A stretch of DNA of 10,854 nucleotides from Synura sp. LO234KE (taxonomy: Eukaryota > Sar > Synurophyceae > Synurales > Mallomonadaceae), in NCBI GenBank assembly GCA_015143735.1, contig VKHC01000297.1, forward strand, positions 2,753-13,606. Reading direction: 5' to 3'. Every line of letters starts with the position of its first letter. Position 1 is the first letter of the stretch. This document shows positions 1 to 7,857 of the stretch, piece by piece. A model generated the notes under the pieces. It searched no databases and had not been told where the DNA came from. It worked only from the letters and a program-made list of their open reading frames with translations. The translations under genes and the position numbers were made by a program.

Positions 1-300
1 TTGTAGGGCCTCGTGTTGCGCCCCTGTCCTGTGCTGGTGTATCCCCAGACATGGACACGCTTGTAGGGCCTCGTGTTGCGCCCCTGTCCTGTGCTGGTGT
101 ATCCCCAGACATGGACACGCTTGTAGGGCCTCGTGTTGCGCCCCTGTCCTGTGCTGGTGTATCTCCAGACATGGACACGGTTGTAGGGCCTCGTGTTGCG
201 CCTCTCTCCTGTGCTGGTGTATCCCCAGACATGGACACGCCTGTAGGGCCTCGTGTTGCGCCCCTCTCCTGTACTGGTCTTGGTCCAGGTGTGGGGACGC
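1..300 (+). repeat. 60-bp tandem minisatellite inside a coding frame
   Basis: Five successive 60-bp units fill 1-300. Units 1 and 2 are identical. Units 3 and 4 differ by a few bases, and unit 5 loses similarity after about base 272. The unit length is a multiple of three and all units share one frame, so copy-number change adds or removes 20 residues without a frameshift. The near-identity on the left and decay on the right fit ongoing unequal exchange, with older units at the array's edge. More units probably lie upstream of the window. Confidence 0.95.
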
Positions 301-782
301 TTTTGGTGACTGTTCCGTTAGACCCGACACCTGATATATATATCCCTTACGATGAGTCGAAGAATGAGATACTGTGGTCTCCTCGGCAGCAACTCCGAGG
401 GACACTGGGAGACCATACTGTCGTCATCTTGCGGTCTACCGTTGACCTGGACACGAGTCCTGGAACATACGATGAGAATGTGTCGCACATTATCGCTTCT
501 AAGAGCCGCTGTGACTCCGTGTCTCTGTCCGTGAAGGCGTTTGCAATGAAGGTGGATGGTCCCTCCACGGCTGCTACCACTGACGCTGTCCGCAGTAGCT
601 ATGGCTCCATGACCAGAGGCCAATTAGTATTCCTTCTCAGACGGAGGGACGAAGAGATCGCAGTCATTCGTCAGGAGCATCGGAGGGACGTGGCATATAT
701 GATGTCGCTGATGGACGACATGTACGCGGCGTGTAACGACATCAGGGCCGCCTGTTCGGCTTCCTCGGGAGATAGAACATGA
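3..782 (+). CDS. C-terminal part of a repeat-bearing protein of unknown function (5' end outside window)
   Basis: The reading frame is open from the window's first full codon to TGA at 780-782, with a second in-frame TGA directly after. The true start probably lies upstream, because the tandem repeats run off the edge; the first ATG in view, at 51, is only a repeat unit's Met. About 100 residues are copies of a 20-residue unit, MDTLVGPRVAPLSCAGVSPD, rich in Pro and Val with one Cys per unit. A unique region of about 160 residues follows. It contains KAFAMKVDG and ends in a charged, probably helical or coiled-coil segment with LLRRRDEEI and MMSLMDDMYAACNDI. I recognise no family and see no membrane segment. 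A broken relative lies at about 2260-2656, so this belongs to a repeated family, perhaps of mobile origin. The frame is well supported; the function is unknown. Confidence 0.7.
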   Translation, partial: VGPRVAPLSCAGVSPDMDTLVGPRVAPLSCAGVSPDMDTLVGPRVAPLSCAGVSPDMDTVVGPRVAPLSCAGVSPDMDTPVGPRVAPLSCTGLGPGVGTLLVTVPLDPTPDIYIPYDESKNEILWSPRQQLRGTLGDHTVVILRSTVDLDTSPGTYDENVSHIIASKSRCDSVSLSVKAFAMKVDGPSTAATTDAVRSSYGSMTRGQLVFLLRRRDEEIAVIRQEHRRDVAYMMSLMDDMYAACNDIRAACSASSGDRT

Positions 783-1418
783 TGACGTTTCGGCGTGACG
801 ATAAACGAATTAGGTATCCCTCACTTTTACTACTTTCGCTGAAGCACGGTTAGATGACTCTATAGCATAGCCGGAATGAGAATTGTTTTACTCAGTGAAA
901 TCGACACGTAGTAGATGGTCCTTGAAAAATACTCTCAAACTAGTATTGTCTCATTATTCTTCTATTCCAGAAAGCATCATTTAACGTCTTTGCATCTGTT
1001 TGCGCTATGCTTTTTGAGTTCAGTACGAAAATAAAAAAGTAAATTGGTGAGGGAAATAAAAGGTGTTAACTAATGTTGCATATCACGAAAGCTGTTCCTC
1101 GTCCCTGGTGGAGACAGTCAACAGCAAGAAATTAAACGAATATGCCATAAATTCTTAGTAGCAGCCGAAGAAACTTCTAGCCATCATCCACCAGCCAGCC
1201 ATCACCGCTCAAAATCTAGTTTACACACATACTAACTGTTTTTACATCTCCTCGTGGGGCGGCCAAAGATCCGAATACCGCCTAACATAGTATTAAACTA
1301 TAGACCAATATATTCAATCGCCAGATATATATTCACCACATAAATTCACATTGGGAAACGCCGAGGAAGAAAATCATGTATCTGTGAATTAAATATACAA
1401 ACTAAAGTGCATTGCTTT
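783..1418. other. AT-rich non-coding stretch
   Basis: I see no sustained reading frame, RNA gene or repeat here. AATAAA occurs at 1030-1035 and 1055-1060, about 250 bases after the stop of the upstream gene. These could be its polyadenylation signals, but the hexamer is expected by chance in such AT-rich DNA. Confidence 0.5.
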
Positions 1419-1701
1419 CATTGGTGCACCGCCAAAATCGTCCATCAAAATCTAAAATAATATTCCATATGCAGTGTGGTAAAAAGCCACTAAAAATCCA
1501 TGGAAGAAACCCAGATAAAGTTAAATCTTGACCACCACCTTTATCTGGCTCTATGGTGTTTCATGTTGTGCTCCACCTTAATACGACCATATATTCACGT
1601 AAAAGCTTAAGATATAAAACAAATATGGAAATTTAAGTTGCATGCATGTCGATGTCGTAACTTTTTGAGTTATATGAACGATGTCGAGATTTTAGATATG
1701 A
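1419..1701 (+). repeat. Copy 1 of a dispersed repeat (matches 9529-9815)
   Basis: This stretch aligns in the same orientation with the left half of the TIR-bounded element at 9529-10212. Both start with CATYGGTGCACC and share AAAATCGTCCAT, TCTAAAATAATATTCCA, CCATGGAAGAAACC, TCCACCTTAATA and GAGATTTTAG, with small indels between. The similarity fades after about 1701, and no right terminal repeat follows. This copy is therefore truncated or has lost its right half. A small hairpin (GTGGT, five A, GCCAC) is kept in both copies with sequence changes in its arms. No coding frame is present. Confidence 0.8.
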
Positions 1702-2068
1702 ATAAATATTGTTCCTGCAGCATATTATAGATATGCTGACTAATAGCTTGTAGTGTTCGTGTGACTTGGAGCAGAATTGGTACGCCAGGTCCTAGCGATT
1801 ATATATATTAATCTGAGTATTTTGCTTGTGTTATTTTTTCTACAGTTTCAAAAATTCACTGTTGGTTCTTCAATTTTTTTGAAAAAGATCAATGTGCTCG
1901 TTTGCAACTGAATCCGGGCGTACCTCCTACGGAAAAGTTGAAGACTAATATTAAGTAGCCTGTTAATAGCACAGGCACACTTTCTAACACCGCTACGGGA
2001 CTTCTTTGATATTATGTCGTGGACATTTTTCGACCGCCGATTTTCAAAAAACGGGGGGGGAACAGGGT
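1702..2068. other. Non-coding stretch
   Basis: AT-rich and without a convincing reading frame. A run of eight G residues at 2053-2060 follows A-rich sequence just before the pentanucleotide microsatellite. Nothing else stands out. Confidence 0.45.
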
Positions 2069-2095
2069 GTGTAGTGTAGTGTAGTGTAGTGTAGT
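2069..2095 (+). repeat. (GTGTA)5 microsatellite
   Basis: Five perfect GTGTA units plus GT, close downstream of a G8 run. It is a simple pentanucleotide repeat and probably length-variable. The minus-strand ORF that crosses it (2012-2269) reads the repeat as a run of TTLHYTTLH and is unlikely to be a real protein. Confidence 0.95.
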
Positions 2096-2259
2096 CTGGT
2101 GGAAGAACGAACTCCTCCAGTCCATAAGTCTGCCCTTGTTGTCTAGTTTGTCTGCACCACTGTATCTTTTCAATTGTCGTTCGAGTTGTCTGTGCGGTGT
2201 TCCTTGACCTTGCGGAATAGGACGAGAATTCCCGCTTCTCTGCTTATCCCGACTTGATC

Positions 2260-2656
2260 GTTGGCCCACTGGATGATTTATCCGTTGCGGATGCGGGAGC
2301 TGTCCCTTCCTGGCATAGCGTCCACTTCATCGATTTCGCAGTAGCTGTCCGAGCAGATTTCTTAGCTGATGAAGGGGTCGGGTGGTTGCTCTGAGACAGA
2401 TCTTCTAGCGCTCTTTCTCCGGATGGAAGTCCCGCCCAGGTGCTCGTGATCGCTGTTATTCCTAGGCCACTGACTCGACTCAAGTCCTTTCCAGAGGCGT
2501 TCGCAATGAAGGTGGTCGTATGAGTCCATATGCCGACCCGACATATATCTTGCAGTGCTTTTCCTCTCGCCTGGCTGCTGTGTCTGGGGTCAGCCACTTG
2601 ATTCTGTTGCTTCCTACGCTCCAGTACTTGCAGTCCACTTGCTGCGGAGGCGGTGA
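2260..2656 (+). pseudogene. Broken paralogue of the gene at 3-782
   Basis: Two blocks match the C-terminal half of the first gene in the same order. EAFAMKV at 2494-2514 (DNA GGCGTTCGCAATGAAGGTGG) corresponds to KAFAMKV at 534-554 with one DNA mismatch over 20 bp. DSVASYAPVLAVHLLRRR, ending at 2653, corresponds to the DAVRSSY to LLRRR segment. The blocks lie in different frames, separated by a TGA at 2521, and the second is followed directly by TGA (2654-2656). The gene is therefore broken by at least one frameshift and several stops. Upstream of the first block only short open stretches remain. The longer minus-strand ORFs here are antisense shadows. The start coordinate is approximate. Confidence 0.6.
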
Positions 2657-2702
2657 CCGCGTTGACCGATGAATGATTCTATTATGTAGTTGACTCGCGC
2701 CG

Positions 2703-3080
2703 CTAGCTTGAAGTTGTTATATCGCCCCAGTATGGCTCCACGCCACTTCTGCTTCCGCTGCAATCCCGTGCCGCAAGGGATCTAATACGACGGGCTGCCG
2801 TGATGACGTCCCCTATCGGGGCCAGTTCGAGCAATTCAGTTTGGGTGCAGAGTGGATGCCATTGAATTCGCCGGAGGAGGGCAAGTTGGGAAAAGGTCTT
2901 GAGCCTTGTTTTGTTAGCTCGTAGTATACGGGTGTGGGACATGAATACGGGTTCCTCCTCCACTGTGGTTGGAGTCGTAGACTGTTCTGAGAGTAAGTCC
3001 GTAGAGAAGAGTCCTACGCGAGGACGCGTGGGTGAGGGATGGGCCGGTCGTGCACTGAATTTTACTATCACCAGTTTCAT
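2703..3080 (-). CDS. Unrecognised ORF of 125 codons
   Basis: An ATG-initiated frame of 125 codons in the GC-richer block. Its first few codons lie inside the left arm of the inverted repeat, and the rest lies outside. The product would be basic and Ser/Thr/Arg-rich, without a recognisable domain, signal peptide or membrane segment. A plus-strand frame over the same bases (2899-3087, TTG start) is also open, so openness here may only reflect few stops in GC-richer DNA. It could be a remnant of a mobile-element protein or no gene at all. Confidence 0.2.
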   Translation of the reverse strand: MKLVIVKFSARPAHPSPTRPRVGLFSTDLLSEQSTTPTTVEEEPVFMSHTRILRANKTRLKTFSQLALLRRIQWHPLCTQTELLELAPIGDVITAARRIRSLAARDCSGSRSGVEPYWGDITTSS

Positions 3081-4469
3081 CCCTTAACGAGTCCGGCAAT
3101 GATTTAAGACCAAATCCACTTCAGTAAGCTTTCACCCTATCGCAGAGAATTGCTATCTAGCTCATGAAAGTAGTTTACATGCTTGTCATGGAAAATTTTC
3201 AATATTTTGAATTCGACAAAAACCAACTCCACTTCAGGAATAATTTTAAATCCAAGAAACGGTGGAAATCGTGATTTCTATATAGAGGACACAGGACTCT
3301 GTACATGTCCTTGTTGTTATTGATGTCGCAGATCACTTGACACACCAACGGAATCAGTCGATGCGAGTATTAAACACTTTAGTTTCTCCCTTTTAAGAGC
3401 TCTCCCTTTTTGGAGGTTTTTTGCTGTTCCACTTCTCCAAGAAGCCATAAGGTGCTCTTGCATTCCTCCCGTGGATTCTACTTAAGCCATTGAATTCACT
3501 TTCTCCTTACATAACTTCTTCCTCATTCTTTACATCCAACCCAGCCTTTACCCCCCCTTAGACTGTACCCCTTTCTGATTTCGCTCTATATCAGTAACCG
3601 CATCTTACATAAATGACTCGCAGAACCGACAACGAGCACATCTCTCGCATATTATATCCCTCCCATCGTACCATCCATATTAGTAATATCGGAGCTGTCT
3701 AAAAGCAAAAAGAGATTTTGGTAGAGAAGCTGCTCACTATGAAAATAACAAGATGATTTTTCTGCAGTGCTTGATTGAATTTCTTTGTACAGATTGAAAG
3801 CTCCCTCAACTCGCTCGGTAGACGAAAAAATATCTTACCAACCGATTTTTCTTTCCTATTAGTTGCATCGCAGAGGTGCGCGCCATATCCACCTCCAAAC
3901 TAGGTTTAGCGATGATGGAATCAATTCATCCCTAGTACGATTGTAAGTTTTGATTTTCTATGCTCTTCCCCAAGAATGTGCTTCAAACATAGCTTCGCGG
4001 TAAAATTTCAACTGTTTCTTCCCAACGTCACTTACACTGGCTACAGCGGAACCCTCCGACAGTAGAAGAAGCAAATTTTGATTCAACAAATCTTTATAAC
4101 ATATGGAGATACCTTCGTTGTTTGACCAGAATTTATCAAACGTTACGATGTAGTACTTTGACAGTCCCTCCACATGACAATTTTCATGAATTTTAATCAA
4201 GCCATTCCGTGTTCCACTAATAAACACTGCCATTATTTTATAGTTGGGAAAATTCTCCTGGATCCAATCGACAGGTATTGATTTACCGCTGTTTTGTAGA
4301 ACAATGCCGATATTGGTAGCTGTAACAATTTCCTCTAATAAATTTCCTAATGTTGTTGTTGCCGAGCACTTTAGCGCTCTCTGTTTCCGTATTATTCGCT
4401 TTCTCCAACCAGTATTTTTCTAAAATTTGTTCTAGTGCAGTGCCAATATATATACAAGATCAGCACTTT
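3068..4469 (+). repeat. Left arm of a large inverted repeat
   Basis: This segment is the reverse complement of 6658-7857 with many indels. The outer end shares TCACCAGTTTCATCCCTT and the inner end shares CAAGATCAGCACTTT. Similarity is strongest near the centre: 4250-4396 is identical, base for base, to the complement of 6730-6876 (147 bp). It weakens outward, with short mismatches and indels through 3068-3960. The left arm is about 200 bp longer, mainly because of extra sequence at 3125-3237 and about 3720-3840. Each arm carries a broken copy of one gene. Confidence 0.95.
3125..3237 (+). repeat. 113-bp segment present only in the left arm, bounded by CCACTTCAG
   Basis: CCACTTCAG occurs at 3116-3124 and again at 3229-3237. 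The right arm has a single copy followed directly by the shared GGAATAATT. The left arm therefore gained 113 bp with duplication of 9 bp (16 bp with one mismatch: ACCAAATCCACTTCAG and ACCAACTCCACTTCAG), or the right arm lost it by recombination between the short repeats. Read from the last G of the first copy, the segment starts GTAAGC and ends CAG, like an intron. That may be chance. Confidence 0.65.
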
Positions 4470-4689
4470 TACCCTGAAATGACTTAACTTTCATTCTTAT
4501 ATGTCAAAATTTTCATTCACTAATAGGAGAGAATTGCAAATTCTGAGCAAGCCTCCTCAAAATGGTCATTTCTATCAATTATAATTTTAATATTTTTCGA
4601 TTCTTCCATTCTGCCATTTTCTGGGCCATTGCTATTCCGTTTGCAACAATATAAGTGTTTGCAATACCATGTATCGTAATTGCACCCAT
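3958..4689 (-). pseudogene. Broken unrecognised gene, left-arm copy (longer copy)
   Basis: The best frame is open from 4419 to TAG at 3958 (153 codons) and includes NLLEEIVTATNIGIVLQ, SIPVDWIQENFPNYKIMAVF, KYYIVTFDKFW and KKQLKFYREAMFE. It has no ATG before 4233. Upstream coding-like pieces sit in shifted frames. One contains ALEQILEKYWLEKANN, apparently displaced by a TA-repeat slip at GTATATATATT. The most 5' pieces, at 4579-4689 and 4520-4609, begin MGAITIHGIANTYIVANGIA and contain KNIKIIIDRNDHFEEACSEF. The 5' pieces faintly resemble the Alba nucleic-acid-binding fold in hydrophobic spacing. The 3' part has a slight look of RHS/Crinkler-type proteins. Neither assignment is safe. The first two frame disruptions are shared with the right-arm copy, so the breaks predate the duplication or were copied by conversion. 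Confidence 0.55.
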
Positions 4690-4904
4690 GTGCGCCAACT
4701 AGGTGGGATGTAGGGGCGGCCTAGAGCTCCTAACTACATGGTATTTTTGGACTAGAGCCTACCTAGGAAAACTTATCGCTTCGGAACTCGAATTTTATGA
4801 ACCTAGTTTGAAAATTTAATGTTAGTAATTTTCACTTACAAAGTTATAATATTACTCATCCAACCTTCCTAAATTCCCGTTACCACATTACTTTAAGACC
4901 TTAA

Positions 4905-4924
4905 ATATGGTGTGTGCACCATAT
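4905..4924. repeat. Small inverted repeat ATATGGTG / CACCATAT
   Basis: Two perfect 8-bp arms flank a 4-bp TGTG spacer. It lies downstream of the hAT transposase remnant and could be a hairpin or part of a transposon end. It contains the GTGCACC core also seen at the ends of the TIR element (9533, 10201), which may be coincidence. Confidence 0.5.
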
Positions 4925-5009
4925 TCCATTTAAGGATAAAAGCCTTCTAAAAATGTACTGGTAATGTTGACCGGAGATTAGGGGTAGCTAAGCAAATGCT
5001 TTAACCCAC

Positions 5010-6337
5010 AAAAATACGGTACTATGCGTCATTCTACGTTGGTACAACATGCTTCACGGATCGATACTTTGAGACAAATGAATAGCTATTCAGTTGATTG
5101 TTGAAGATAGACTCCCCAAATGTAGTCTGCTTCTTCGCCGGATTCATCTCCTTGTCCGTACCGGCATCACGACCATCTGCCTTAAGAAAACTTGAAATAT
5201 TAGATGCCTCCGATACTGTAAGTTGGTGCTGTTGTCCCCTTAACAATTTAACAATATCTTTTTGGAAGTGCCTGAAATAAGAATAAATCATGTAAATTTA
5301 GCGATAAATATCATGGTGTGAAAATACTTTCTTACATGCTGTCGATGAGGTGGTCTCCTAAAGAAATGTTTTCCTTTGCTCTATTCGGGAATAGGCTGCC
5401 GATACGCCATCGAGGAACGCGCGCGCTTTAGACAAATCAAAATTTGCCTCTTGGAATATTATTGTTTCTGATTCGAGGTCTTTGTACAGGCGCGATAATG
5501 CCGGGAGTTTGTTATCATCAATAAATGATCCGGGACTAAGGTCGCAAGTTCTTCGTTACCGACGTAATCAATCTTGTTCTTTATTTGTTCATACTGCGGA
5601 ATCATGTTAAACACGCTCGACCAGCGAGTAGCATTTCTGATTACTGGACCATAAGCGGTGGTTTTTCGAGTAGGTGAGCTCGATTTTTATTAGTCTTCAG
5701 CTTTTGCATAAACATTATCTGCCTTTCTCATGGTGTCTCATATAATCCTTTATAAATGGTTTGCATGGCAAGGTAAAAGTTGTGAGAATAACATCCAATA
5801 CGGGGACGACCAATATTGCGGCGATATTTTACTTCACTTTTCACAATTATCTCCACACACACAATTTGATGTCATTAATATTTTTCTCATAATATTCTAG
5901 TGTACTGCAAAAAATTAGTTATGCGATTCAAGTGGGGCGATCGCTACAGTGCCTTTTCAACATTTTCTGTATCCGCATCAGTCCATGTATTAGCACAGTA
6001 GCAAATACTACTATTATACTATGATTATACTACAAAATTATTTAAATTATTAAAATGTTTCCATTTCTAAATTTATTGAATAACTTCAAATTTCAGACCA
6101 TCCGTCGATAATAATACCAAAGATGTTAGTACCTTTGCCGATGTACGAGCTCAAGATTACCCAAATGCACGTACTTTTCATCTAAGTGTTTAAGCTTATT
6201 TACTCGTACTTCGACATATCTTACATTTCCGGTTCGTCATAAATGCTCAAAGGAATCGACAGAATGTCTTTATTAAACCGCGGAATTCTTGCAGTACTTC
6301 AACGGTGTTGGTCCTTTCCGGCGGGAAGTTTCTGGAG
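5010..6337 (-). pseudogene. Degraded hAT-family transposase
   Basis: Reading right to left, conserved hAT blocks appear in the expected order in shifting frames. They are a short LPAGKDQHR stretch possibly left from a BED-type zinc finger (about 6300-6337), FGIIIDGWSE with the first catalytic Asp (D codon 6104-6106), YYEKNINDIKLCV leading to GDNC (5843-5854, second Asp), IGRPRIGCYSHNFYLAMQ (about 5761-5817), NATRWSSVFNM (about 5600-5634), DLSKARAFLDG, then HFQKDIVKLLRG and KYRSVKHVVPT. The last block precedes the expected SNxxER motif of the dimerisation region, where a TAG (5034-5036) replaces Ser. At least three frameshifts and several stops (for example 5034 and 5358) disable it. The family would make an autonomous cut-and-paste transposase. 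The best-preserved open piece is 5034-5291. I found no secure terminal inverted repeats or 8-bp target duplication. Boundaries are approximate. Confidence 0.85.
5272..5335 (-). other. Spliceosomal intron (64 nt) in the hAT transposase remnant
   Basis: On the minus strand the segment starts GTAAGAAAG and ends TTCTTATTTCAG. Removing it joins LGDHLIDSM to HFQKDIVKLL in one frame, giving the continuous sequence expected between the hAT middle and C-terminal blocks. The separate ORF that starts at 5291 reads through the intron's 3' end, so its first residues are not real. Confidence 0.7.
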
Positions 6338-6508
6338 CTCTGTCTAAAAAATAATTCGGAAACGTTCTCGAGGTGATATTTAACTTACTTTGACGTTCAC
6401 TTTCAGAATTCTATTCATATTTAGCATCAGTCAACAAAACCATTTCACGAGACTCATGACAGGGAAATTGCAACGTAATTTCAAAAATTTTTATCAATTC
6501 CATTCCAT

Positions 6509-6601
6509 TTAACGCCGTCCTAGAATTCTATTCTCCATTTTAAGATTTTCAGCAATCCCATTAAACTGCGCCATGACTGCATTTGGAATTGCAGATTCCA
6601 T
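6509..6601 (-). CDS. Small unrecognised ORF (30 codons) next to the right arm
   Basis: From the ATG at 6599-6601 the frame reads MESAIPNAVMAQFNGIAENL onward to TAA at 6509. The composition is plausible for a real exon, and it lies on the same strand as the hAT remnant, upstream of it. It could be an N-terminal exon of that element or a fragment of the gene carried by the arms. The opposite strand is also open here, so the call is weak. Confidence 0.2.
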   Translation of the reverse strand: MESAIPNAVMAQFNGIAENLKMENRILGRR

Positions 6602-6657
6602 TTTGAGAGGGCGCACTTCTCTAAGAGTAATAAAAATCTTTACAAAATATTTTGCGA

Positions 6658-7137
6658 AAGTGCTGATCTTGTATATATATTGACACTGTACTAGAACAAA
6701 TTTTAGAAAAATACTGGTTGGAGAAAGCAAATAATACGGAAACAGAGAGCGCTAAAGTGCTCGGCAACAACAACATTAGGAAATTTATTAGAGGAAATTG
6801 TTACAGCTACCAATATCGGCATTGTTCTACAAAACAGCGGTAAATCAATACCTGTCGATTGGATCCAGGAGAATTTCCCCAACTACAAAATAATGGCAGT
6901 GTTTATAAGCGGAACAGGGAATGGCTTGATTAAAATTCATGAAAATTGTCATATCGAGGGACTGTCAAAGTACTACATCGTAACGTTTGATAAATTCTGG
7001 TCAAACAACGAAGGCATCTCCATATGTACTAAAGATTTGTGAATCAAAATTTGCTTCTTCTACTGTCGGAGGGTTCAGCTGTAGCCAGTGTAAGGGACAT
7101 TCTGAAGAAACAGTTGAAATTTTACCGCGAAGCTTGA
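6658..7137 (+). pseudogene. Broken unrecognised gene, right-arm copy
   Basis: Homologous to the left-arm gene but on the opposite strand. The main frame is open from 6707 to TGA at 7040-7042 (111 codons) and carries NLLEEIVTATNIGIVLQ and KYYIVTFDKFW. A one-base loss relative to the left arm (GATTTGTGAATC against GATTTGTTGAATC) causes that stop. The protein continues in another frame from 7042 (NQNLLLLLSEGSAVASV) to TGA at 7135-7137. It shares with the left copy the two upstream frame disruptions near 6675 and 6755. A longer plus-strand frame at 6987-7340 is a shadow. Confidence 0.55.
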
Positions 7138-7857
7138 ATGTCTACAGCACTTTCTTTAAAGTAAAACTTACAATCGTGTTAGGGATTTCATCGCTAAACC
7201 TAGTGGAGGTGGATATAGGGCACACCTCTACCGATGCAATTAATAGAAACCAGCTTCTTAGGCTCTTTCTTTCCCGGAATCTCTTTAAGCTTTTACATAG
7301 CTCCAATAGTACTGACACGGATTTTTTTTTAAATTTCTGATTAATTTAGACTGACACGGATGGTATGCTTGCTGTACATATGCACTCTTGGAGGGATATA
7401 TTCAAAAGATGTGCTCGTTGTCTGTTCTGCGAGTCCGTTATACAAGATGCGGTTACTGATATAGAGCTTAATCCCATAATTGGGAAAGTCTAAGGGGGGA
7501 GTGAAGGCTGAGTTGGATGTAAAGAATGAGGAAGAAGTAATGTCTAAGGAGAAAATGTATCAATGCCGAATGTAGAATCCACGGGAGGAATGCAAGCACC
7601 TTATTGCCTCTTGGAGAAGTGGAAAAGCAAAAAAAAACTCTTAAAAGGGAGAAACTAAAGTGTTTAATACTCGCATCGTCTAATTCCGTTGGTGTGTCAA
7701 GAGTTGTGCGACATCAATAACAACAAGGACATGGACAGAGTCCTGGGGTCCTCTATAAAGAAATCATGATTTCTACCGTTTCTAGGAGTTAAAATTATTC
7801 CTGAAGTGGAGTAGGTCTGAAACTACTGCCGGACTTGTCAAGGGATGAAACTGGTGA
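6658..7857 (-). repeat. Right arm of the large inverted repeat
   Basis: Reverse complement of 3068-4469. The inner boundary is at AAAGTGCTGATCTTG and the outer boundary at AAGGGATGAAACTGGTGA. It carries its own changes: ACTGACACGGAT is duplicated at 7311-7322 and 7350-7361 around a T-rich spacer, where the left arm has no second copy. Inside the inner boundary (below 6658) the sequence no longer matches the left side, so the left copy of the gene extends farther 5' than the right one. Confidence 0.95.

Noticed and set aside
1-300. CRISPR-like array
   Set aside because: The 60-bp units are contiguous with no variable spacers and keep one reading frame. This is a coding minisatellite in eukaryote-type DNA.
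318-623. Minus-strand ORF of 101 codons and two more overlapping frames (347-580 minus, 352-534 plus)
   Set aside because: They overlap the better-supported plus-strand frame of the repeat gene, show no domain, and are expected by chance in GC-richer coding DNA.
2244-2597. Minus-strand ORF of 117 codons, plus 2362-2544 and 2012-2269
   Set aside because: The plus strand here carries recognisable blocks of a paralogue of the 3-782 gene. The minus ORFs start at non-ATG codons or cross a microsatellite and look like shadows.
2899-3087. Plus-strand ORF of 62 codons
   Set aside because: It starts at TTG, overlaps a longer minus-strand frame, has no recognisable motif and ends just inside the inverted-repeat arm.
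4711-6522. TAGGGGCGGC at 4711 and TAGGACGGC (minus strand, ending at 6522) as hAT terminal repeats
   Set aside because: Position and orientation fit, but the match is only about 9 bp with differences, and the 8-bp flanks (GTGGGATG and GAATTCTA) are not a target duplication.
6987-7340. Plus-strand ORF of 117 codons in the right arm
   Set aside because: It begins at a TTG and runs in a different frame from the sequence conserved between the two arms (KYYIVTFDKFW, NQNLLLLLSEGS), so it is a shadow frame.
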